Positions 1-12,983 of a stretch of 64,000 bases of DNA are shown one piece after another; the first letter of the stretch is position 1, and each line of letters starts with the position of its first letter. Position numbers and translations under genes: made by a program. The DNA lies in the NCBI GenBank assembly GCA_023105745.1, contig JALGQZ010000009.1, positions 12,510,564 to 12,574,563 of the forward strand. The letters are read 5' to 3'. The notes under the pieces are model-generated. The model saw only the letters and a list, made by a program, of their open reading frames with translations, had not been told where the DNA came from and did no database searches. The stretch is from Austropuccinia psidii. Lineage: Eukaryota; Basidiomycota; Pucciniomycetes; Pucciniales; Sphaerophragmiaceae.

Positions 1-3000
1 TTTATTTAACCTTTTAAAGGGACAATAAGCTCATGATAACAAATATTATCAAGAATCAAACACATACACTATAGGTGAGAACCTCAAAGAGGAAAATCTT
101 ATCTCCTTAGATCTTATGTCATTTCTACCCTTTTAGGATGATAAATGACAGATTTATAAGGCTGTAAGACCCTTTCTGAGTATAAAAATTATTTTTTTCT
201 TTATAATTGAAATCTGAGGTTTTGATTCGAATACCTTAAATTTGGGTTCTTTATCAAATATATTTATCAAGGATAGTCGATTTTACTATTTACAAAGGTG
301 TATCATAAACAGAAAATAAGCTAAACCCCCATATCCAAGTCAAATAGTAAAACAATTAACATGATATATACAAATCCAACCTAATTTATAAATTTTTGAT
401 GATAGATTAAGAAATGAACATATTGGTCACGTTAGGCTTATCCAATGATATCAATCGCAATTCTGTATCATATATAGCTCAAAATTATTGAAGTCTTTTC
501 CCTTGAAATAAGAAACATAATGGTTTTAAAAATGAAAATTAAATTTTAGCCTGTATAGATTTAGATTTTCGATACTAAATACTAAGTAGTATAGCCATCT
601 TCCAGAGCTCAACAGAAGATGAATCTTGACCCTTTCTTTGAGTCTTATATCTTTAAAATCGACAAAGCTATTAATCTTTGAGCATATAATCCCACATAAA
701 GCTTTGTAGTTCTTTACTGTGGTTCATTTCTTCACACAATTGAAGTATTAAAAGAAAACCCCAGCCACAGGATGTGTGTACTTTGATTAATCATAATTTG
801 ACAAATAAGGGCCTTCTAGTCATGTTATTTACAGTCTCAGAAAAGAATGGGCTGACAGAAAACGAAAATAACATATTTTGATGAGTGTTTTTTACCTTTT
901 ATGGGTAAAAACTGGCAGATTTGTGTTAAATACGACCTCTGTGCTTCAATACTTGGTACATTAAGTCGTTTGAACCACAAACTGATCACCCTAAGTAAAA
1001 AAACTCACTTTAAAATGGGAAGGGAGGTTAATTCAAATGCCGAACTCTGATTCATGATAAATTTAGGAATTACCCCTTAGGAAAACCCCCTTGATCTTAT
1101 TGGGAATATCCTTACATAGCTACCCTAGAATAAAAGGAATTGATATAGTTTTCATTTTCAATCGATTTAGTAGCTATCATAATTAATAAATTATCAACTT
1201 TTTAATCCAGGTCTCTCAACAGATTCACTACCAATATTTGACAATAGATCAGAGAATGTCATTTTTATTAATCAAATTTTTACATTTTGAAACTATAATT
1301 TTGGCATAGATTATCCAGTTACAGCCACAATATAAATTTATACTCAAAAAATTGTGATATATTGAGATCACTTTCAATACTGATAATTCATTTTCTTGAG
1401 ATAATTGATTTTTTGGTTTTAATATTGGGATAATCTAATGAGGATTCAAGAGTAAATTTATGTAATAAGAGTTTTTTTCAGATAATATGAGGATGATATA
1501 TTCTTAAATATATTTAGTTTGGCTGAATATAAGGGAATATAAGTGTAATAATATACCCTTGCGGTGATTATGATGACGTGGAGCTATATTATTCTAGACT
1601 TAAACTCAATATTCTTCTTCATTCACAAACAACGGCTATGAAAAACCTGTTCTAAGATAAGTATTGATAATATCTTGAAACATTGATGTAGTAATAATAT
1701 TACTTGAATGATGTTACTATTCAATAATAATAATGAGATTTTTAGTAAATATTATAGGTATATTCTCATCAATAACTCATAAGTAATACCATAAGATTAA
1801 GATTACAGCTACCGATCCTTTTCAAAGTAGTATTGGAGCTTTCTACTGGGTGAGAGATATATTTATTCTCAATGATTGATTGCCACTCATATTTATGGGG
1901 TAATGCAAGAGATAGAAAATATGTTAATACACTTTTAGACCTTCATAGAGCCCTTCTAAAACTTGTTACTTGAAATTTTTATATCTTGAAATATTCTATT
2001 TTTTGAGTGTTTTTAAAATGTTTTTATCAATATATTTCAATCCATATCCGGAATATTGAAAGATTGTGAGATTTATGAATTTTGATAAAAATACTTTAAA
2101 TAGGTTTCTTTGGTGAGATATAATGAAATGATGTCATTGAATGAAGGTATTTCACCATTATATAGGTAAATTGCACCATTTTCCAAGTTTTATTCCTATT
2201 TAAACTGGTATTAATTCTTTTGATTGGCATCCGCAAAAATAGTATAGCTGTTGATAAATTTTGAAATTTTTATCATTTTTACAGTTATTGAACCATATGT
2301 TCACCTTTAATATTATTATTAAACTATAATTTCATATTTTTATTAACATACTTAAGTTTTAGATAGCTGAAGTTATTGATTTTTTAACTCCAATTTTTGA
2401 ATGTAACCTGCAATTTTTAGATGTTAGGTTCTGAGTGGAGATTGAATGGCTTAGGCTCATTAAATTCTTTCATAATAATTTTTATTGAGACATTTTCGTG
2501 ATAGCTATGATATAGATTATGTATCTCTAGAGTCTCTATATATATTGAATATGTAACATATTCCTTAATTATATAAGAGCAATCTTCTGTTTATTACAAA
2601 GAATAAAGGTACTTATTTTCTTCAAACCTTATCACAATATGTATTGAGAGTATTGTGTTCAGCCAGGTAGGTCTCATTTTGTGAATATTGATAAGAGTAT
2701 TAGAGGGATTTATTCATAATTTCAATTCCTTTTTATACAGTATTTTCCATGAGAAAGGTGGCTACACCTGACAGAAGGTGCTGCATTTAACAGCTCTCTG
2801 AGGTAAGAAATATAAGAATTAGGAAAGAAGATCAAAATTGAATCAAAAAATAGAAGGTTTGGAAGAAACTAAATCCATGGGTTTTTAATTCAATTTCTCA
2901 ATATGAGTGTCTTTTAACAGTTTTCAAATACCAAGAACTCAAAAATATGCAACTGACAAATTTTCATATTAAAAACAATTAATTTCAAGTTATATATAAT

Positions 3001-5454
3001 TAAAAATCATTTAAAAAGAAAGGCTTAAGCTTCCAATGTCTTTTTTATAGATTTTCACAAAAAGAAAAGTATTTGAGAATGTAATTTTCATTCATTTCCC
3101 ATATTATAAAAAATGAATTAATATGCTTAGAATAATATACCTCTTTTCAAAATCATCTTCAATGATATAAATTAGATTATTCATCATTGAATTATTTTAA
3201 ATATTCCTCAATATGTTATGAGAAAGATATTCTCAAATAAAAAAAATTTACTCAAAAAAAGTTCTCTTGAAGGTACACACCATACCTTCTTTTTTTGTGC
3301 AATGAAAGAAACAGGATCCAAGAATCCAGAATTAATTCCTCTATGTTAAATTAAAAAATATTACTTGAAGATAAAACCACGCTAAAATTGAATTATTATC
3401 AAATAAATATCCCTTTTATTCAAGCTTTAAAACTCCCAAAAGCAGATTTTTTCACTTCCGAAAATTGGTAATAAGAATGGAAAGAGAAATATATGTTCTT
3501 GATTTCATAATTTTGGTATTTTTCTTCCAATACCAAGCCACATTTTGGGGGAAATTTGGATACCAAAATAAGTTAAATCTTGAGAAATTGAGACTATATT
3601 TATCATAAAAACAAAGAGTGTTTCATCTTTTTACATTAGCATAAATAACTGATTTCTTCAAAAGGAAAAATCTCTATATCATTTGAAGTTTTCATGCCAG
3701 TGAAAAAACTGAAGTCTTAACTCAATATCCTCATTTCCCATGTGAAGAATGTTAAGGAAGAATTTTCCGTCAAGAATCTCTGTGATACTCTAAATAAATA
3801 TTTTATTTCATCTTGAACCAGTGAGAGTATACACTTTTCATTCTTGAAAAATTTCATTCAAATTCCTTGATATTCTTTATCTTACTCTATACTTATTATT
3901 TTCTTGGTTAAATTTTGTTCCTGAAGACACCCTCTAATTTCATTCATTTTTAAATTATATCTCTCAAATATTTTCCACCCCTTTACCTACCATTATTGGG
4001 GTACTCATTCTGAAATAAGATCTTTAATTAACAGAATGCATTTATAGATCTTTGTATGTTTGATTTCATAAAAAGTTATCTTAATTATAGATTTTGAACC
4101 TCAATCACTTGAACAAAATTTAGCCAATTCTTAAATACAATATAATTAGTAATGTAAATAGCTTGAAGGAGAAAGGGGAGAAATTCAAGAATTTCTGAAC
4201 CCAAAACAGTCCTTATAAACATTTTTGGGTCTATGGAAATCCCCATTATCAATATAAATATACACCTTAAATGAGAATACATATCAAATACATATGAGAA
4301 AAGGATACCAGATTTCAGATAGTTAAATAATAGATATGAGCTACCAGTTCTCCTTTCGATAGATAATTCAAACAAAAAAGTGGAAATGATATCTCATTTT
4401 ATCAAGTTCTATGTCTTAAAGCTGATGTAGCAAGATAATTTTCAGTTTCCTGAAGCTAAAAGGTAATATTGGATAGTCATAGCAGATGAAACTGGATAAA
4501 GTTGGAATCATCCTGTATATATGAATTTTCATTGATGAGATTATTGCTGCATATTCATGATACCATTCAATATAAAACATAAAAAAAAGGAAATTTCCAT
4601 ATATTTTGTATTAATGTTGAGAGAAACGCATGAAATTATCAATTAAAGCCAGATTATTTCAAGGGAAGCCACGTAAACCTTCTTAAAATCTTTTCAAAGT
4701 AATCTTGAAGTGATAAAAATATCACTTCATATCAATATAAAAATATCTACCCTTCATAATTTGAATAATCTACCATAAATTTAGTTTTGATTATTAAACA
4801 TTTCTCTCAATATTTGTCTAGATTTTCATAAAACTCGTATTTTTTCTGATTAATATCTTTCTTATACTTATATTTTTACCCCAGAATAAATATTTATTTT
4901 GATGGAATTGATTCTCAATCGATTCAAATAATCAGCTTAATCCTTTATTGGATGAAAATATAGCTAAATTTTGGGTATATGGTTTGTGAAAATGATAATA
5001 CCAGAGGAAACCATTAAAAATTTGAAAACCAGCTTTTAAGCTCTAACTTATCTTTGTTTCATCAAAAAAATATTAGATTAAACCTTTTTTTATTTGAAGC
5101 TCCATATCAAATGTAAGTGGAATAAAAAATTCATATTTTGATTTTATTCTCTTTTATGCTTTGAACACAAAATTATATTAAAAATCCCATTTTTTAGGAT
5201 CAGTGAAACATTTTTTTACCATCAGTGGCTCTGGAAGATTTCCTTTCATTTCTTATGTCTGTTTTTTTAATGTTTGTGTCATTTTCCCCCAAAAGATAGG
5301 AGAAAATAATGAAAGTCGTCTATAGTAAAATAACCCTTTTTTATTGAGATTATTACTTTATTATTATGAATTTTCATTATAATTTTTGGTTTTGTTTTTA
5401 TTGATTTGATTCTTAATTTTGATGTTTTCTAAAAAAAGGTAACATCACAAGGCT
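1..5454. other. gene-free AT-rich decayed DNA
   Basis: No reading frame here has coding character. The longest open frames are below 100 codons and show no motif or sensible composition. The DNA is very A+T-rich with almost no CpG, as expected of old, methylated and deaminated transposon remains. The only recognisable item is one copy of a dispersed motif near 2747. Confidence 0.6.
2747..2788 (+). repeat. dispersed CACCTG..CAGGTG motif, copy 1
   Basis: About 42 bases starting CCATGAGAAAGGTGGCTACA and ending in GCATTT. It matches 6524-6568 (same strand), 10066-10109 and 16087-16130 (opposite strand). The core CACCTGACAGNAGGTG is a small palindrome. It may be the terminus of a degraded LTR or DNA transposon. 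Confidence 0.7.
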
Positions 5455-5555
5455 ATGTAAAGACTTGTAGTGTAAACAAGTCACTTATTGTCAGCTTTTT
5501 TACATAAGCATGTTTGGTACATATTTGTACAGTAAAGGGGCTGTACAGTGCTTTT
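5455..5555. repeat. hairpin cluster, copy 1
   Basis: Consecutive short inverted repeats lie in this stretch: GACTTG...CAAGTC, GTACATATTTGTAC and TGTACAG...CTGTACA. A related arrangement is found at 9080-9205. Both copies are followed after roughly 0.77-0.87 kb by the same 27-base block (6223 and 9947), so they are two copies of one old repeat. Confidence 0.5.
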
Positions 5556-6222
5556 AATTGAAATTCTTTGCAAAGAATATTGATAAGAAAAACATAAAGA
5601 TATCCAAGAATATAAGACATAAAAGATGAAAATAATCAACTTTTCAATGGAAAATCAAGTGAAATTTTCGTGATAATGAATTAAATAAAATAATTTCTCT
5701 AAAGTAGAAGATTTCAACTCTTCCAGCCATGTTTTCGAGGAAAAATGAAATATAATGCAATGAATAAAAAACCAAAGAGAGAGTGCTTTTTCATGCTGCA
5801 TTTTTGAAATGAATTTTTTAGAAAAATCTAGATGTCTTTGGAAATTTTAAAAACAAATAAGTACTGTTTAGAGTACAAATGAAAATCATGTGTTACTAAA
5901 GACAAGAGATTTTGCCAAAATACTATTATCAGCCTTTTTTTTAAGTTTGAAAATATGCAGCGTCAATACATTATGAAAATAGAGAGTGATGAAGTCATTT
6001 TTAGCTCCCAGTTATTTGTAAAGGTTCTTCTTGCTATCAGGGACTTGAAAAGAGTAAAATGACGGTTCAAACTCAAAAATAAATATAATAAAAGGTTTTT
6101 GTAGAAAAAAACTTGAATATAATCCTGCACTCAATCATACAGGGTTAGTAATTTCAATGTTTCATTACAATAAAAAAAATACACTTTCTCAATTAAAAGA
6201 GAAAAAGGAGAAACCGTGAAAG

Positions 6223-6249
6223 TTCTTCAATATTCCAGTGGCTTGGAAG
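6223..6249 (+). repeat. 27-base shared block, copy 1
   Basis: The sequence TTCTTCAATATTCCAGTGGC plus seven more bases recurs at 9947-9973 with one mismatch. It marks the right part of the block duplicated between about 5.4-6.6 kb and 9.1-10.1 kb. Confidence 0.65.
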
Positions 6250-6523
6250 ATTTTTTAATAGAGAATAATATTGAGATTCTGGGTTCCACCTAGATACAAG
6301 TATGACTCCAGGCTTGTGACATTCTGGTTTAGTATTCCATACCCTTTTGGTCTGGTCTCAAGCCAACTGAACTAACAAAAGCTAAATCAAAGCAAAGAAA
6401 TAGTAATAAGATCATACCAAATTACTCTTAGAGTAGCAAACAGTATTGCTGAAGATTTTGATTTAAGTCCATTCATGGAAAGTACACCAAATAACTTAAA
6501 TTAAATTGTTGTAACTTCTCTCA

Positions 6524-6568
6524 CCATGAGAAAAGTGGCTACACCTGACAGCAGGTGTTGCATTTGGA
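6524..6568 (+). repeat. dispersed CACCTG..CAGGTG motif, copy 2
   Basis: Best-preserved copy of the motif: CCATGAGAAAAGTGG, then the perfect palindromic core CACCTG-ACAG-CAGGTG, then TTGCATTTGGA. The same orientation is seen at 2747; inverted copies are at 10066 and 16087. Confidence 0.75.
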
Positions 6569-9079
6569 ATTTGAAATAGAAGATGGATTGGATGCAGGTA
6601 GGAGATAGAACAGAAATTGAGTCAAGAAATAGAAGTTTTGGAAGAAATTCAAGCCACATATGCAAGCCACAAAGCTTTGATTAAATTCGATCAATCTCAC
6701 TGTGTCCTCCTAATTTTGAAAGCTCAATAATTAAACAATATAGGATCAAAGGAATAATACTCATTCTGATCTCAGAATGATTTTTTACTTTTACTTGAAA
6801 CTAGTTTATTGAAAACACATCAACATTTGAGCTGTGTTTCTAAATAACACCATGACTCTTATCTTGATCTAATATGTGGGAATGAAATAGCTGTATAATA
6901 TTCACATTTGAAGCCTTTTTCTTTGAAAGGGATTCTAAGTTAATCAGAAATACTTTGAAGGGATTGGGGATTTTCAAATGAATGAAGAAATATAAAATAG
7001 ATATCTCACCATCAATTTGGTTTATATGATTAACATTTGTATTTAGAAAAAAATCATATCCCTGATTTTTCTCCTATTCTTGCAGTAATATCATATACTC
7101 AAAATTAGAAAAACCTCTGAGGTGTAAGTACACAGATTTATCATTAATCAAATATTACCAAAATTTGATACCTCTTAAATAAATATTACCACTTTTCAGC
7201 CCATAAACTTCTTTTAATTATATTTGTTCACTGATAGATGGGATCTATAAGAATTTATTACAGAATGTTTGGGCTTTATTATATAGTGGATAAATCTTTT
7301 CTATTTTAAGATCTCAAAAGTTAAATTAAGAGTGACTATGAGCTCCAGAGAAAACATATCACCTAATAATTTCCTGTATACAACTAATATACCCATAAAA
7401 TATCTCTCATTTCTTCTTTGAAATTTCAAGATTTTTCCTCCCTAAAAGAAATTAATATGTCACTTTTTGTATTCCTTCCAAAATATAGTTGATTATGATC
7501 AACCATTTCTATATAGTAAATTGTTTAATATGAGACAAGGAAATATATATTCTAATTATTCCTTTTCATTTTTTTCATTTTTATTTTAATTCAATGAGGG
7601 GAGCATATCTATCAGATAGGTGATTTAACCTCAAATAACTAATACTTCAATAGTAAATGTGAAGAGAAGGAAAATATGTGTGTAATTTGAAAAAGGTGAC
7701 CTGGATAAATGAATATATTTCAGCTTGATTGAAATGGATTATTTACCAAGTTCAAAGTAATTATGACAAAAATAAACTAATAGTTTTGTAATAATTATCA
7801 TCTTATGTGGTCTCAAGAGATAACTGACATAAAGAATCTCTTTTATAAAACTCATTTGCAATCCTTATTTGGGGAACTAATGAAAAGCTTAAGAATTTAA
7901 GCTAAAATACAGGAAGTAATATTATCCAAAATAACAATAAGATGATAATAATGGTCTATTTACAAAGGTTGGTTCATAAAATCATACATTCAACTTAATT
8001 AAGTATTGAGATGCTCCAAAGTGGGAAAATTTCTTGTTTTTAATTTTAGTATGTATAATTAAAAAAGGGCTTGAATTATGGCGTCAATGAGTATTCTGGA
8101 AAGAGAGTAGACAGAAATAAGCTTGAAGATATACACATATCACTTCTAAGCCATGTCCAACTAGATTCAAAGAGTGGTCTAAATGACCTATCAAGAATTT
8201 TCCTCTTATTACTGAAAAACTTACAAGAAATTCACACAAATTTTTATATTGGTTTTATTGGAATTCCAAAAATATTTCCTGGAAAGAGCGCTAAAACCCA
8301 TGAATGTGATTACTGTTGATATTCTGAAGTACTTTTTTATTTAAAGAAAAAATTATATTCTGTTGTAAATGAAATTATGAATAGATTAGTGGAACAACCA
8401 GAGTATTATTATCCCTTTTGTTATTTTTTATTGAAAAATCACCCTTTTGTTTGAATTTTGACATTTTTTGACCAGTATTATGGCTAAATAAGTTTTTTAG
8501 AATATTTTAAGATCAATTCTATCAGTAAGATGTGGATATAGAGCACAAATAATGAGTGACTTAGACCTCATTTCTTGGAATTTGGACACAATTTTAAAAT
8601 TTCAAGCCAAAATGATTAGGAGTATATTGAACAAGCTATTTCTCATTGGCTCTTATTATGTTTTGCATTTTAAAATGCAAGATTTCTTATGTCAATTGTT
8701 TAGAGAGAAAATATGAAGAAACAAAAATAATTAAAATTCATTCAGAATATTCAATAAAAGGTCAAAATTATCCCAAAAAATCTCTAGAGCTGAGATAAAG
8801 GTTTGTGTTATTAATTAGTAACTTTGTTTTTCATCATTAAAATGAAATTTCCTTGCAGCTTTTAGTATGAAATGAGGAGAAAGATATATACTCCTGATTT
8901 TTGAGAAGGATATCTTTTGTGTTATTTTGAGCTCTATTGTGTATTTGTATTCTGATGATTATGTTTATATGTAAATATATATTTCTGATTTTTTTTAGAG
9001 AATTGTTGAAGATTTTTTTCCATTGTTGATTTGGTTATTTATTTTTATTTAATCGATTTTCTATATAAAACAACTTTAG
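6569..9079. other. gene-free AT-rich DNA
   Basis: Only short open frames without coding character occur, the largest being an 82-codon frame at 8071-8319 that has no recognisable motif. I see no RNA gene, promoter module or terminal repeat. Confidence 0.6.
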
Positions 9080-9205
9080 CAGGGATAGTAAGGCCTGCTA
9101 CTGTAACATTTTCGACAATTGTCTGCAATTTTACAGTTACAGGATGTACTGTATACTACTGTAACAAATGATGATCATTCACATTTTTACAGTACAGTCC
9201 TGATA
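9080..9205. repeat. hairpin cluster, copy 2
   Basis: Short inverted repeats in series: TAGCAGG...CCTGCTA, ACTGTAA...TTACAGT and further TACAGTA/TACTGTA pieces. The arrangement and several words match 5455-5555. Confidence 0.5.
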
Positions 9206-9906
9206 CATGTATTTTAAATTGAAAGGCCTATTAATTATAGCTTCAATTAATTATAAAATATAATTTAATAAATAAAAAGTGAATAAAGAAATTCAGAAAT
9301 CAAAGAAACCCATAAAAAACACAAGTCAAGAATTAATTTTTTTTACAAAAATTCATATTATTATCACTTATGAAAATAGTTTTTCTAAATTGTGATTAAT
9401 GATAAAATTCTTCCAAATGAAAAGATAAAAATAGTACTGGAATTGAAAAAATCTGATTCAAAGAAGCAAGTAAAATATAAATATTCTATATTTTTAGGTT
9501 TTATAGGTTTTTTTTCAAAAAGATCTTTGACTCTCTTTTTTCTCAATTTGAATGAATTTGGTTATATCAAAAACGTTACAATTATGATTAATTTTAAGGA
9601 AAGGTTTTGACTTCAAATAGATTTTCTCAAGTCATCCCTTGAGGAAAAAATAATAAGTAATATTAATAAATATATTCTAATGATTAATAACCCCAAAAAA
9701 GCAAAGGATTTCAAAATTCTCAATCCTGGGATTGACTTATTGAGTCCTTCAAAAGGTAAAATGAAGTACTCAAATTATTACTTTAATTGTGAAAGTGAAC
9801 TGTTTGTAGTAGATCATGTCCTTATGAAGAGGCTATAATTAATTAAGAGAATCTTTAATTTATTCCAAGATCCAAAAAAATCAAATAAAATGTATTATAG
9901 ATATTT

Positions 9907-9933
9907 ATTCTATCCAATTGAAAGGATAGAATA
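9907..9933. repeat. short perfect hairpin
   Basis: TATTCTATCC and GGATAGAATA flank a seven-base loop, giving a 10-bp perfect stem just upstream of the 27-base shared block at 9947. Function is unknown. Confidence 0.6.
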
Positions 9934-9946
9934 TCAAACCTAAAAA

Positions 9947-9973
9947 TTCTTCAATATTCCAGTGGCTTAGAAG
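9947..9973 (+). repeat. 27-base shared block, copy 2
   Basis: Matches 6223-6249 with one difference (GGCTTAGAAG for GGCTTGGAAG). The flanks diverge after it. Confidence 0.65.
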
Positions 9974-10065
9974 GACTGGGAATATTCACAAACAATTACT
10001 TCCTGGGACCAACCTATTTCAGAGGAAGGGACCAAGCTCAGTCTAAGCTGGGTCTAAGCTTATTG

Positions 10066-10109
10066 CCAAATGGAATACCTGCTGTCAGGTGTAGCCACTT
10101 TGCTCATGG
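10066..10109 (-). repeat. dispersed CACCTG..CAGGTG motif, copy 3
   Basis: Reverse complement of the 6524 motif, preserving CCATGAGCAAAGTGGCTACA and the palindromic core CACCTGACAGCAGGT. Being opposite in direction to copies 1 and 2, it may be the other end of an element or a separate copy. Confidence 0.7.
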
Positions 10110-11297
10110 TGTCTGTGTGTGGGATAAAATGAGGCAGTATCTGGAAGGGGAAATTACACAAAAACAGCTTTGAATTTCTTTTTGGGACTTCTAACCCTTT
10201 CTATTCTTGCATCATAGAATAATCTGGACTTCCCTTCTCCCTATGCTAAATAATCTTCAATCTTTACTGAGTTCACCAATTGATTTTACTATTGTTAGTG
10301 GCTTGATCACATAATATTTTACTCAATAATCTCTAATCAGACTTTTCTACACTTAAAAAAAGGTATTATTTGAATAATTAACAAATAAATTCTTTTCAAA
10401 ACTTTCAGATGGATTCTTGGATTCCATAGAATAATTGTGCAATAATATCCTAAATTATATAGGATAATAATAAAGATAGGAGTAAATACTCTTAATAAAA
10501 CACAAGATACACCAAATGCTCTTTTCTTGATGGCCCTACCATAAGTATAGAAAAAAATAGCAAGAATCCCCAATTTGATAAGATAAAAGACTTAAAGTGA
10601 TAAAAGCATATAGTTAAAGCTAATTTTGGTGATTTTTATAGGCTAATACCTCAATCATGGTTAATACTAAGGATAAATAGAGTTAAGTTGATGGTATTGT
10701 TTGTATTTGGTTGTTATAAAAAATTTCATAATGTGTACCTGTTTTTTGATAATAATACTAACTATTCGATCAACTTTAAATACTAATTTAAACTAAATAC
10801 CAAACTCTTCTCACTTGATTTTTTTTCTTTTTTTCTTGAAATTAAATTTTTAAGGTAGGAAATTTACTCCAGTTATGCAGGATTTCTTTCAAAATAGGAA
10901 AAATTCCTTTCCTTCAGTTATATTTACAGCAAAAACTAATTAAAAATTTTAGGTTTTTTCAAATCCTAAACAATTACTTTTTTGGTGGATGGTTTTCTTT
11001 TAAAACTCTAAAAATAACTCTTGAGGTTTAAATAAGAAAACCTCCAGGGACACCTTTCTAATGAGCTTCAGGCTTTCAAATCCTAATTAATCAAACTAAT
11101 CATTTTCCTACCTGCTAGTGAGTTATGAATCAGAATCTTTTCACAATATTGACTCTCTTTATCTCTGTGAATGAAAACCCTCAGTTATTGGGCTTAAAAT
11201 AGAAAAACAAAAAATTCTCTTATAACCTTCCAGAGGAGGGATTAGAAAAAATAAGTTGAAATTACAATTTATAGATGGGTAAAGGGAAAAAATTTAA

Positions 11298-11340
11298 ATA
11301 GAGGACCTTCGTTTATACCTTTTGGGGCCCTAATCAGGGA
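11298..11340 (-). promoter_or_regulatory. LTR-type core promoter module (minus)
   Basis: On the minus strand this reads GGGCCCCAAAAGGTATAAAC followed by GAAGGTCCTC, the module also seen near 14141, 15051 and 31062. The TATA-like word GGTATAAA next to a CTC-rich start region fits the core promoter of an LTR. The five-unit tandem repeat at 11356 lies directly upstream in this orientation. Confidence 0.5.
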
Positions 11341-11355
11341 TAAGAAGCTCTGGAG

Positions 11356-11465
11356 GCTGTGCTCAGTACGAGCAAAAGCTGTGCTCAGTACAAGTAAAGG
11401 CTTTTCTCAGTACAGGTAAAGGCTGTTCTCGGTGAAGTTAAAGGATATGCTCAGTACAGGTAAAC
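11356..11465. repeat. 22-bp tandem repeat, five units
   Basis: Five contiguous 22-bp units begin at 11356, 11378, 11400, 11422 and 11444, with a consensus close to GCTGTGCTCAGTACAGGTAA plus AG. The period is exact and only substitutions separate the units. In minus orientation the array lies just upstream of the TATA module at 11298-11340, the position of enhancer repeats in a U3 region. Confidence 0.9.
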
Positions 11466-12983
11466 TTTGTGCAAAATACAAGAAGGGGCTGTTATGTATA
11501 GTTAAAATTTAATGAATCATTGCAGTCTTTATCAAATAATCTCTGAGGATTACTCAGCTGATTAACTATCGTCTTATAAATACATAGCCTTGTCTATTTA
11601 ACTAGGATGAGAATTTGCAGAGCTTTTTTCAGACAACAATTCAATTGGGGTATCTGGCAATTTCATAAACTCATTTTAACATCTACCCTATCAAAACTAA
11701 ATACAACCCAGAGTATTAGTAAGCATTATATAAAACCATAACTATACCTATGCAGTTAAGATAAGCTTCAATAAGTTTTTTTCATTAATTGATATTTTTT
11801 CCTGTGCAGCCTCCTCCAAGTTTTCATTTCCCTCAACCTGTATGTATCAAGTATACTCCTACAGCATACTTCATTGTAAATTGTAACACTACTATTTAAG
11901 GATGACTAGCAAGACTCAAAACACATAATACAAATCTTAAACTAATGATAATTCCTTTGTCTCAATAAGGAGTCTTAAGATCTTCAACAATAGAGAAATT
12001 AATATAGTTTAGCCTCTCCAGCTCAGATTCTCTCACTTGAACTCACACAATCATTCAATATACTTCAAAGATCTAATATAATACCAATAAAGCACTTCTC
12101 CAGTGGTATATAACTAAAAATAAGTACTATATAATTATCAATTACTACCAAAAAATTGGTCATGAGTACACACCATGAGCCTTTTATCTCCCTTAAAATG
12201 TCCAAGAATCTGCTCTTTATTTATTGGAAGCCTCATCATGACTCTGATTATAATAATCACCCATTTCTCTTAGATTTCAGCATTTTTTACAAAAGAATTT
12301 CCTACAGAAGAAATTTGTGATAAAGTTGTCACTTTGGTACTAATCCTCACAGATATGTGATGGATAGTGAAGTTTGGTGACAGTGGTAAAACAAACCTGT
12401 GCTCCATTTTACCTTTTGAGATACCCTTTGAACCTTTAATACTTTATTCATTAGTATTTCTTCACTATATAAGCTATTTACTTCTATTGTCTTCCCTTTC
12501 TTGTGTGAAATAATAAAAAAGAATTAGTTATTCTAATTTAGCTGAGCTTTAATGGTATACCACAACAAGATAATAAATAAACCCAAAAATAAGGTTCGTT
12601 ACAATCTACATGCTTTTAATCTGTACAAGACACAGCCAAATGATAATAAACTTCAACTCAATTAGACTTCATTAAATTTTATTCAAGGAGAATGAACAGA
12701 AAATTGAATTTATCAGAGATTAAAGCTCAAAATTCATTCCCACATTATACTTAATAATCAATTTAAATTACAAAATATTACAAAAAAATATGAAATAGCT
12801 CAGTCATATAACATAATCCTCAATTTTAGTAACTATAATTAATCCCTAAAGTATTCATAATATGCTTAATTCAGTGTAGTATATCAGTAATATTAACTTT
12901 TCTATGAAACTTCACACTAGAAAAAACACTTAGTATTTTAATATTGAGTATGCAAATGGTGAAATTTCTCATTCATATTAAGC
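11466..12983. other. gene-free AT-rich DNA
   Basis: No coding frame, RNA gene or obvious repeat is seen. Together with the minus-strand promoter module and tandem array it may belong to one old minus-strand LTR, whose ends I could not define. Confidence 0.45.

Noticed and set aside
11356..11465. CRISPR-like array
   Set aside because: Units are contiguous 22-mers without spacers and the genome is eukaryotic.
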